This document shows, one piece after another, positions 11,958 to 22,500 of a stretch of DNA of 64,000 nt. The stretch comes from Trichuris trichiura (taxonomy: Eukaryota > Nematoda > Enoplea > Trichinellida > Trichuridae). Numbering within the stretch: the stretch's first letter is position 1; every line of letters begins with the position of its first letter. Position numbers and translations under genes: made by a program. Where the stretch lies: assembly GCA_037903355.1 (NCBI GenBank), contig JBAJFE010000004.1, forward strand, positions 4,510,001 to 4,574,000, given 5' to 3'. The notes below the pieces were generated by a model. The model was not told the DNA's origin. It saw only the letters and a program-made list of their open reading frames with translations, and searched no databases.

Positions 11958-13213
11958 TTGTACTAACAGTAGTCAGCGCTTGATCAAATTGGCGATGGAA
12001 TGAGCCTGTTCTCAAAAACTTCTTTCCTTCAATAAGCTTTTCCTACTAGTTACGTGTACTTACTGCAAAAGGAACAGAATTATGCGCCTACGTTAAAAAG
12101 AACTATGTTTTTCGACGCTGCAAATTAGTTGTGATTAATAAACGCACTTAAATCCGTCAGAGACTTAGTTCAGTTATTGCACTTCACGGCCATGAAAATT
12201 ATTGGTATTAGCAAGACTGGTGATCAACAACGGCAGCGTAAGCTGAGCAGCAACAGAAAATGAACTTATGCTAGTGCAGGATAGGATGTTTATGTAATAT
12301 TTGCCAGTTCCCTAACAGAGACCGTTTGGCGTTGGAAAAAAGAAGGAAGCATATCTCATAAATTGAGTTGAGCAGGCAACTTTCAGTTGCTTGCTCGTTA
12401 GTCAAGTGTTGAGTTTTTCGCAAGTAGAAACCTTGCAAAACCATTAGACGCATAGAAAATGGCAATCATTTATCGTTAAATGTAGAAAACAACGGAAAGT
12501 AACAGAAAAGGCATGTGGAGGAGCAATTATGCCAATGAGTTAAGTTTATCTCGTATTTTGAGGGTTTCATGCTGAATGCAAATCAGAGCAAAGCTCTTTA
12601 GGACGCTAGGCATTAAAGTTGCTAAGCACCATTTTTCTTGAATTAAGCGTTCTATCAAGCTACAGTTTCTAAGCGATTTAGAATCATTGCAAAAATTTAA
12701 TTTTAATGCACCCCAAACCGCTTACGTTCCTAAAGGAATTTTCACTATAGTTTGCATGTCAAGAGTTTTGCCTAAGTAGAAGGCACAAATCCGTGGTTTA
12801 TGTAACACGTTTTATGCAAACGGTTGTTTTGATATTCTTTTCTCTTTTAAGCACCACTAGCGACAATACTGCTTCTTCACGCTTTTTAGAAATGGTACAA
12901 TTAGCTAGAAAGAGAGGAAGTATAAATATATTCGTAGGAGAAGTAAAACGAAAAGTTTGCTTTTTATAGGCCAAGCTGCTTTCAGCCGAAGCTAGCAGAA
13001 AAATTATTAATGATGTAATTCGCCATAAGCAATACTAATAGAATTTCATTTTTTAAATTAAAAAACTGATAATTAAAGAAATAAAAGTTGGCAAGCTTAC
13101 GTGACTGACAATTTTCTTTCATTAAAGAGTATCGCCCCGCTGTGTTTCTCAGTCTGCTAAGGTTTTTGAACTTCAGACGACTCGTGCGACTATGCAAAAA
13201 ATAATAGGTGTAG
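10304..13213. other. intergenic, AT-rich
   Basis: No exon, RNA gene or transposon is recognised apart from the TAA microsatellite at 11876-11957. The region lies upstream of the minus-strand EF-hand gene and probably includes its promoter near 10.3-10.6 kb. Confidence 0.5.
11876..11957. repeat. (TAA)n microsatellite
   Basis: About 27 perfect TAA/ATA units without interruption. Confidence 0.97.
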
Positions 13214-13435
13214 TCAGGAAACGCACGAGAGTGACACAGTGGAACGTGTGACCTTCACTCTGAGTCGACCCCTACGAACTGGTTGTTGCATTACTCTGTC
13301 CAAGTTGTGCAGGAACCCAAGGCAGTCGAATAACAACGTCATAAAACTTGCTTGACCAGCTCTGCCAACGTCTTGAAGGTCTTCCAACTTGGTTAGGTCG
13401 ATTACCTGCATGTTGTGATGTTGAATGGCGGTCAT
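13214..13435 (-). CDS. unidentified minus-strand frame divergent from the myosin
   Basis: A 73-codon open frame starting at an ATG 74 bp from the myosin start and facing away from it. The beginning (MQVIDLTKLEDLQ) and a later FLHNLDRVMQQ recall the N-terminal helix region of prefoldin subunit 5, but the two pieces fit that family only with a frame change between them. The next open segment (13184-13090) shows no resemblance to that family. It could be the first exon of a small divergent gene, a decayed copy, or chance. Its value is mainly that it would place a bidirectional promoter at 13436-13509. Confidence 0.22.
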   Translation of the reverse strand: MTAIQHHNMQVIDLTKLEDLQDVGRAGQASFMTLLFDCLGFLHNLDRVMQQPVRRGRLRVKVTRSTVSLSCVS

Positions 13436-13509
13436 CTGTTTGCGCGCTGACGGGAAGTCCTTTCGCTTAGAGTGATTTGCTAGCCGTTATTTTTGCTCCG
13501 TACTTCTCA

Positions 13510-16500
13510 ATGGAAAGCAACGAACAACAAGCGATACAAAAGGTGAGGGCAATTTGTAAATGGTTAGCGACTGCTTTGAACAAAGGATTCCCTATCTGAG
13601 TTGGGGGAGCATCCTTTATGGAAGTGCTTGGGTTCTTTCCATTTGAATAAGATTCAGTACATTAAATTACTTAAAACACTCAAATAGGCAAGGTTAACCA
13701 CAAACATGACTTTTGGTCGTATCTGCTTGTCCATTTTCATCTTCTTCCTTCTTTTGACTTGGTTTTTTTGCGGCTACTTGTCATCCGCATTTTCAGGGAG
13801 ATTTAGTATGGTTTAATTCATCGGCAGGCCACCCTGAACCAGCAAAAGTGCTGAATGTTCAAGGATCAAAAGCTTTTGTCCAACCAACGATGCAGGTATG
13901 AAAAATAAATTTCTAAGTGTTCTCGCTTAGCATGCGCACGCATAAAATGATATTCCGTAGAAGGAAGCAGTGGAAGTTCCGCTGACTGAAGTGTCCAAGC
14001 GGTCTAGTGAAGCAATGGCATTTGAGGACCTGGTGCAACTCGAGTAGGGATTGCCTATTCCATACTATTGATCACCCTGAACGCGTCAGGTTTTAGGGAT
14101 ACTTCGAATGCTGCAATTTCATGGGCTCTGAAAACCAGATTCGATTTCGACAAGTGTTACGTAAGACGGTTTGCCTTAATTATCAGTGCCGAAATCAGAC
14201 TTAAAAAAGGCTTAAAAACGTCAGCAGCTATTAATAAAGTAGGTTGCAGTACCACTGGGTGCCAATGCGCGTACTGCTTCAATAACGTGTAATTTGCTTC
14301 AGGAATTAACAGCTTTCTTTCTTTTTAAAATTGCAGTCTATCAATGATGCATTGTGTTATTATCTTTTTTGTAACACTGGCTTATCGATGTCCCTAATGA
14401 AGAAGAGTTCCTTCGATCTGTTGGATCGCCAACATGCCGAGTTTGGATAACTGCCTTTTCTTACGCTTCAAGAATATGCAAAAAGCTTCCGTTCTCTTTA
14501 ACAGACATAAGGCTCAAAAAGACCTCATTATTTCGAGTAGACTACTAGCGAAATATTGAAACAAAATTTTTCTACATAGACATTTGTTTCGCTGGGTTTG
14601 ACATTACTCAAGACTGAGGAATTCTACGAAATTTTTAAAGAGGCATTATAGCTTCATCTCAGTTTCTAAGTTTGTTTATTCTTCATTAGAATGTTTTTTT
14701 TGTGATGAGCAAGTATTATTGTACATTTCCTTTATGGAACGATCGCTTCTTCGTTTACGCTGCTTTCCTGTCCAGGATTCTGCATTAAGTAGTTGTCTAC
14801 ATCTTAGAATGATGATCTCTGTTTCCCCATTCATTCTTCAATTGCTCTAAATAAAGCCTTCTTCAATTTTGACATTTTCCTAGCATACTCATGTGAGGCC
14901 TACAAGCAACTTTATTCAATAGTATTCATGAAGTCAAGGATTGAGCCAGCATTAAATACCTATAACGCTCAGCAGAATTTAAATGTTCGTTTATGCGGAG
15001 AGTTGATTGACTAGCTCCCTAAAGCCGTTTCAGACGCGAGCTGGAAAGTTATCTAACTGTCTTTTGATTAGACATACATCGGTAATGTTTTGGTCAGCGT
15101 CAATCGATATCGACAAGAAGAAGTCAACTTGAGAAACCAACTTGCTCTTTACACTGAGCAAACAGCAAAATCCCTCCCAGCGTAAAGAGTATAACCATCT
15201 TTCGTTCTTGCCTCACATTTTTATGCTTTAGACATTTGTTTGGTTTTGCAACAAACGTTTTCAATCAAATGCTAACATCTGGGATTTGTCAAAGCATATT
15301 TCCTACGTAATGAATTTTTTCCGCCAATTTCACGCAAAATTATTTTCCAGAGGAAGCATCGGTAGCGGAAAAAGTGAACTAAGCAAACAGCTCGTTCGTT
15401 ACCTCACCCGTGGGCACCTAGGGTAACCAAAATATCTTTAAAATTGAAAATTTTTTTCTCTGCATCTAACTTTCAGAGGAAGCCTCATGAATTCAGAGTT
15501 GGAAAGTGCAATGACGATTCTGGAATCGTTTACAAACGCAAAGACTAATGCAAATGACAATTCTACGCGATGTGCCAAAGTATTCAACTTGTACTTTGAA
15601 AAGTAAGTACTGATAAAGCAAAACGTGAGCGTTTGGTTCTATTCTGCGATAAGCGCAAAGTTCGCGGTACAAACCGGCATCATTACTTATTATCACGAAG
15701 CCCTCGGGCTGATGTTGCGTCCTCAGTGACCTCTGATATTTTTATTCTGTTTGACACCTTTCAGTCTGTCCAGTTTTGCGTTAACTCGTAATGCATTCTT
15801 TTTGAGACTTCTCTTTCGTTTTGAAGTTACCAGAATTGCTACTTCCCCAAATTCATTCGTTCAATCTTCTACGCTACGAAGCAAATTCTGAAACGCCAAC
15901 TTCAGGAGGCATTTTCGTTCCGCAAACGTGTCATTGATCCTTCTTGAAAAATTTCGACTCGTAGCTCAGTCGAAGCAGGAGCGAAACTTTCACGTGTTTT
16001 ATCAATTGCTGGCTGGGCTTGACGCCCAAACAAAACAGAGTTTTGGCCTAACTGATCCGAAGAACTATTTCTACCTCAATCAGGTGAGCGAAAAAATAAC
16101 TTGCTTTTCTTGAGGGCTCTGGTTCATGTTGTTTTGCCTTTTTACGGCAGCGTCCTGTTCAGATAAACTAGTTGATGAGACTAAGTTGTTTACTGCGTAA
16201 GCGTTTCGTAATGTTCGATAGTATATCGGTGCTTATCAGTTAAAGTTTCATTTTTTGGCTTCTTTTTGTACGGATTTTCTATGTCCCGTTGAAAAAAAAA
16301 CTTTTATTAATAAACTGTCCGTAGCTTTCGGGTCCGAACTTGACCCGTCATCAGCGGTCTAAGGATTGACGTATGAATAAAGTGCACTAGTAACGTGCAA
16401 GGTGTATAGCTGTTTAAAGGCCCGTGTTTTAAAGTGGGCCTTGTAGTTCTTTTCTCTTTGTCTGTCAGCAGTTCGAGCGGGTGTATCCAATTTTAGTTGA

Positions 16501-19500
16501 GCGAGCAACAATTCGAGCGGGTTACAATATTCGTCCATATTTCATTTATTTCCGCTCCTTTATCTCGGTTGTAGGTTGTGTTGTTTCTAATATACAGAGC
16601 TTCCTTAATTTTTCGTAAGCGTGCACTCTTTTCATAACATAAAACTCTTGCACCATGGCTTAGATTGCAATGTGATGCGTGTTCCACAACAGCCGAGGCT
16701 AGTATTGCCTTCTCCATGGTGATCCTTGGGTCTGATATTGGTATCAGTTAAAGTTTAAAAAATAGACGTATGCAAGTTTTATTAAGTTACCTTTATTCTC
16801 GTAATCAATACAGCTATTGCATTTCGGTGTTTCCTTTCATTCGTTTCAAATCTAAAAGCGAATTCTAATATTTAGGGGAAAGGAGTCAATCTTGCTTGCA
16901 AGGCTGACGCTTCCGATTATCGCTTGCTTGAAGCAGCTCTTGAAGCGCTCAAAATAAAGTCTGACCAAAAGCACTGCATAATACGACTTTTGGCTGCAGT
17001 ACTTCATTTGGGCAATGTTTACTTCGAGGAAGAGGAAGTATGACAATTTTTCTTTGGCTGTTTGATCTATTCTGTACTATTTGAGCTCTATGAGCGGCAC
17101 GCGTAGTGAACAACCGCAATTCGAAGAAGTTGCTACTGTTTTCTAGATGTAAAAATAAACATAGAGCTTTTGGTAAACATGATAGTTCCAGTTGCAACAA
17201 ATAATAGCAAACCCTCGAACCATTATTCATTAAAATAAAAGAAAAAAATCCCTTTGGTATTTATATGTTACTTCGTCCTAAAAATCCAAGTTATCGAACA
17301 GTTCGAAGACTTTTAACTGCGCTAATAAGAATTGATGATTCCTACTGCAGGACGAAAGCGGAACCAAAACTATTTCAATTGGCAACAGCGGTGAAGTTCA
17401 ATGGTGCGCCTACCTTTTGCAAATGGATGCTGACACGTTGGTTCGCAAACTTACGACAAAAGTTGTCTTTAGATTATCAACTTTGTCTCTCTGTCTGATC
17501 GATCCGTTTTATCAAGGAATCTCAAGAACAAAAGACAGTTCAGCGCCTCAGCTTAGAACGCGCCTTGGATATGAGGTGAGCAGTTTGAATCTCCTCATTT
17601 GTAACTAAGCTTTCGTATGAAACCGGAATCCACATTTGACTAATTGCGTTATTTGAATTCTTCAGAGAAAACATGCAAATGTTTGTTTAAGCTTAAGCAA
17701 CCTAACCGTAATAAATGCAATCCTTCCCTACACAATTTGGCTGAAAACACTGACGGTCTCTTCCATCAAGCTTCAAGCGCTCAATAAATGTTGCTTAGGT
17801 ATTAAGTGGGAAAACTAAAAGTTTCCGCGTAAACTAATGTATTCCCGTTTGCAGCTTTCAAAACAAATTATTCACATGTGACTCCGGTAAACAGTTCGTA
17901 TCGTATATTTCATTGTTTATTTAATTGTGGTGAATCCTTTAACACTGAGTAATTGATAATTAATTAACCTTTTTGTTTCGCCCTTCCATCCGTGCTTACA
18001 ATTGCAGGGATGCATTGGCAAAAGAGTTGTACGCAACGTTGGTTTCATGGTTAGTCTCTCATATCAACAAACGTTTGGAAGGAATCAGTGGCAAGACAAG
18101 CGTCACTGTTGTTGATATGTTTGGGTTTGAGGTATGTTGAAACCATTATTATTTTCCGCCTCACTGGAGCAACAGCTTTGCTTTAGTGCTACAAAACCAA
18201 TACATTTGAGCAACTATGCGTCAACTACGTCAACGAAAAGATTCAGCAATTTTTTGTACGCGTCTCTTTTTGCACTGAGCAGTTGGAGTACAATGAAGAA
18301 GAAATAGCTTGGGGTCAGAGCGTTGGTCAGTGCCTAGCGAATGATGCTGTAATCAATCTCCTGACAAAGAAGCCTAACGGTATCCTACAGTTGCTAGCCG
18401 ACGAGTGCAACTTCCCAAAAGGCTCTGACGAGTCATTCGTTCTTAAATGTGACAGCTGCCACCAGGACAACGATGCCTACATTAAGAAAAAAACCAATGC
18501 TCATGAGTTTACTATACAACATTTTTTCGGTCCGTTGCGGTATAATGTGCTCGGGTACGTGGAAAGAAATCGTCAGTTTGCCAATGGTCAAGTGCTCTCT
18601 ATTTTACAAGAAAGCCAAAATACCGTAACTAAGCAAATTATGCTCATACCGCTTTTCAAATAACATCAAACATTGATCTGCAGCTTGTGAAACAAATGCT
18701 TAGCCAAATGAAGTTGAACACCGCCTCTGTTGAAACTGAAGCGGAAGAAAAAAAGCTTGCCGGCCCAGGCAATGTTCATTCAACTGTCACTGCCGGCCTT
18801 CAGAAGGACATTAAGCAGTTAATCTGCTGGTTGGACAAATCATTTACGCATTTTGTTCGCTGCTTAAATCCAAACAAATGCAAAGTAGCTGACAAATTCG
18901 AATTACCTTTTGTACATCAGCAGGTCAAAGCGCTCGGGCTGCTGGAAATACTGAAAATGCAGAAGTTCGGTTTTCCTCACAGGCTCACCTATACCGAGTT
19001 TATCAACAAGTAATTCTGCGCAACATATGCGTTCTTCTGACCATTATTTTTTTAAAATTAGATACGGCTTCTTGCAAGGTTGCAAATCTGCTAACGACAA
19101 AGCTGAACAACGAAACCAGTGCCTGCGAATTTTAGCTGCTGTAATGAAGGAGCATTCACAAGAATTTCGTCTTGGAAAAACGAAGGTAGGAATTAGCCAT
19201 GACATCTATGCAAAAGTACATTATACAGGCAGGCAATGAGAAATGATCATTTTATAGTATTTTTTAATGAACTTTTCAGTATGCTTTAGACTACGCTTAA
19301 CACATCGTGGTTCATAATATAAGCACGATATTTAGAAATGTTTATAGTAGTGCTCGAATGTAGCGTTAATAACTTTTCTAAAGAGAAGTGCACATGACTG
19401 TCAAGCAACGACAGAGTAGGAATGCAGCGGAAAATAACCGCCAGAACTTTTCAAGCTGCCAGAAAAGTCTTGAACGGAATATTTCCACAGTGAAATAAAC

Positions 19501-22500
19501 ATAGTTCTGTTAATATTAGTTCGTCAGCTGCCACACGTCTGTGCAATTTTAAATGGCACATTAACTTTTCTACTGCGTTGAGTTTCTCAGAAAATAATGT
19601 GTATAAAGTGATGTTATTGTTCTTATTACATGAGCGTACTAGCAATAATAAATTAGTGACAGCAGCGACCCGATAAACTCCACATTGTTCTGGGCTGTTT
19701 GCTTTTCAATCCGCCCGCAGCTTTGGGAATAATCTTTCCCGTATTCCTTTGGGCGGAAAGCGTTAAGTGATGTCATATTTTTTACTTTGCATTCAAATGG
19801 TTCATAATTAGGACTGGACTGTTAATCTTTCTTTTATTCGATTACTGCTTCTTAATTTGTGCATCCAGACGATGTGGAATAAAAAGTGTTGCACTTTTTC
19901 AACCTGCCATATCTTGAATTTATTGAGTGTTCTGTAACAAAAACCGTGTGAAATCCCTACTCTTTTTCAAGCTTATATAACGTGGAGAGTGATGTCAGTG
20001 CATGCCTTATGCTCAATAGCTGATGATGCTTCAGCAGTAGAATTTTTCTGCTTCACTGTAAAGATTGCTATACTGATTAGAAGAAATATGTAAAGCTTGT
20101 TTGCAGCACTGTTGTACGCGAAGAGGAGATGAAAGTTATAACAACTCACACAGCTTTTACATATACGCTACAGACAGTATATGAAATGCAGGCATTTTAC
20201 AGAATGCTAAAAACACTTAGATAACGCGTGAAACACTTAAACGCCCACAAATTTTTTAAGCATTCTATGCGATGCCAAATGACAAGCGACAAGTATTAGA
20301 TCGACTCCTCTCACCTATGGCACCGCAAAACTACAGTGGCGACACCTACAGAGGCAAATTGTGCTGCTTCTTGGCTACCCTGGCGGCTATCCTGTCCTTA
20401 TATTTTGGCATAGGCTAGGTTAGAACAGGGCTGAAGGCAATGATGCAGGAAAACTTAGGCTTTTTGGCTGTACAAAATTCCTGGCCATCCTGTTCTGCCC
20501 TAGCCTTAGTGTAACCCAAAACATAAGGATATTACATCCCCAACGCAATGAAAAAACAGCGTGCCACGCTCCTTAAGTGTCACTAGTCAGGTTTGCGGGG
20601 GCCTAGGTGATGTGGCCTCAAACAGTAGCACTGAAAAAGTGGCTTATATATATGCTTACTGACATAGCCGACTTGTACAGCATTTCCTAAAACCTTCCAT
20701 AAGTCTCAACTGTTTGCTTTACGAAAAGGGATTGAGTATAGAGGTGAAGGTGAGGCTTCTCCATTTGCGTGATGTCGTTACAGCATAAACACTTATGTAA
20801 CAAATGGCACGTGCTGACGTACCATAACTGATCTGCAGAACTTGAGGATTCCATTCTGTTTCTACGTTATACGGGTCTGCCCTGATTTAAAGAATAAGGG
20901 AAGGCATGTACGTGTAGGTATTGGTACGTGGCTGAGTGCTACACCTTAGAATGTACTTGCAAAATGCATGGCAAATATTATTCTTTATGTTAAGGTATTT
21001 ATGAAAGAAGTTGTACTCGAACATTTGGACAGGACAGTGGAGAAGCGCCTTGGATCAGCCATTATAGCAGTCCAACGTATTTGTCGCGGCTTTTTAGTGC
21101 GCCGACAATACAAGCGATGCAAGAAAGCAGTTATTACGATTCAGTCGCGTTTCCGCGGTTACAATGCAAGGTTTAACGCTGTCGGAGTATTTCAAAGCAT
21201 AACACTTACTTCTTCAATTGAAGGCTGCGCTTTGCTCGAATGAAACTGATGGCACACGAAAAAGCATTGCAGTCAGCAAAACAAAGCAAAATCCTGAATG
21301 CTTTTCGAGCAATGACTGACGCATCGCACTGCAATGAAGAATCGGTAATGCGTTGTCTGGCAGCTTTGCCTGCACTGCAATTGCGTCAACTTCAGAGACG
21401 ACTAGATTCAATGGTAGCAGTAGTTGATCATATTCCACTGCCAAAAGCATTGTCTGAGCTCATATACCAAAGCTCAGGTATGTATGGAATTAATCAGTAA
21501 ATGGAAAGTTTGCTTTAAAGCACGCAAAATATTTGGCCAGTTTACACTTCACACATAGCCTACTATTTCCCATATAAAAAAGTGAACAAAAAGGATGGCT
21601 ATTTCAAATGAAAGCAACTGCATTCAAACGTTTAAACATTTACTTTGAAAAAACAAGATTTGTTATTTCACAAGCTGACATGGCATCCCTGAAGTTTGAT
21701 CATTTATCATGCATAGCTTCTCAAAAACTGTTATTTCTTTCAAAATTCCATTAAGAGCTTTATAGTAAACATTAATGCCCGATATCTTTTAGGAACTATA
21801 CCTGAAGAGTACGTGGTGCGAGATGACTTGGGAATGCCCTTTCGTGACCAAGAACTAATTGTTCCACACGATTTGTATTATTATCCCTTCGAAAAGTTTG
21901 TCAGCCTTTGCTTCAAGGTATGCACAGGCGACAGACTGCGGTAGGGCTATTGAATGCTTTAGTATCACAATTGGAAAAGCCGTAGGGACCCAATCAGTAC
22001 GCCTTTCCTGCATAAAGATAACGAGGAAGATATCGAGCAATCCTTGGTGTTGTTCAAACTGGTAGCTGTACATCGCATGCGGTTTAAAATTTAAAATTAG
22101 ATGTGTAGATTCTGCGCTATATGAACGACTCCAGTCTCACGGAAGACCAAGAGATGCTTCTGGCAAATTTCGTAATTAAACAAGTAGGAAATCTAAAAAC
22201 TGCATTCGTACTGAAAATAGGTTCTATATATGTTGCAGGGAATAGACAAAGCCGCTTTGAGAGATGAGATTTATGCACAGATAGTTAATCAAGTGCACGA
22301 GAACCCAAACCAGGTCAATGCGGACCGTGGGTGGCGACTAATGACACTTTGTTCTTCATCCTTCCCTCCATCGACTGCCATGTTCAAATACATATTAAAG
22401 TGATAAGACCAATAGCTGCAACTTGTGAAAGCAGTTAATTTTAGTTTTATTATGAATACGGAATGTGATGGGTTTCAAAACCTGATAAAGAATAAGCTTT

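Larger units (their letters stand above)
13510..19185 (+). other. myosin motor domain exons
   Basis: Exons read: 13510-13542, 13797-13895, 13961 to 14032 or 14043, (gap), 15072-15181, 15232-15306, 15351-15422, 15477-15602, 15906-16083, 16876-17037, 17351-17464, 17517-17575, 18008-18131, 18187-18624, 18684-19009, 19062-19185. Landmarks: [15 protein letters not shown]-loop at 15352-15375; NDNSTR in the 15477 exon; [43 protein letters not shown] across the 17575/18008 junction; DMFGFE just before 18131; [39 protein letters not shown] at the end. A small exon at 14337-14370 ([10 protein letters not shown]) probably belongs here, but the next ~20 residues before TYIG were not placed. Confidence 0.85.

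Noticed and set aside
11785..12015. Frames with poly-Ile or poly-Tyr
   Set aside because: Simple translation of the TAA microsatellite.
16493..16717. The GIY-YIG fragment as a host gene exon
   Set aside because: It lies antisense to the myosin inside an exact target-site duplication and matches the end of Penelope-type polyproteins.
17465..17516. Frameshift in the myosin motor suggesting a pseudogene
   Set aside because: Removing a 52-bp GT-AG intron restores the conserved frame ([20 protein letters not shown]), so no lesion is needed.
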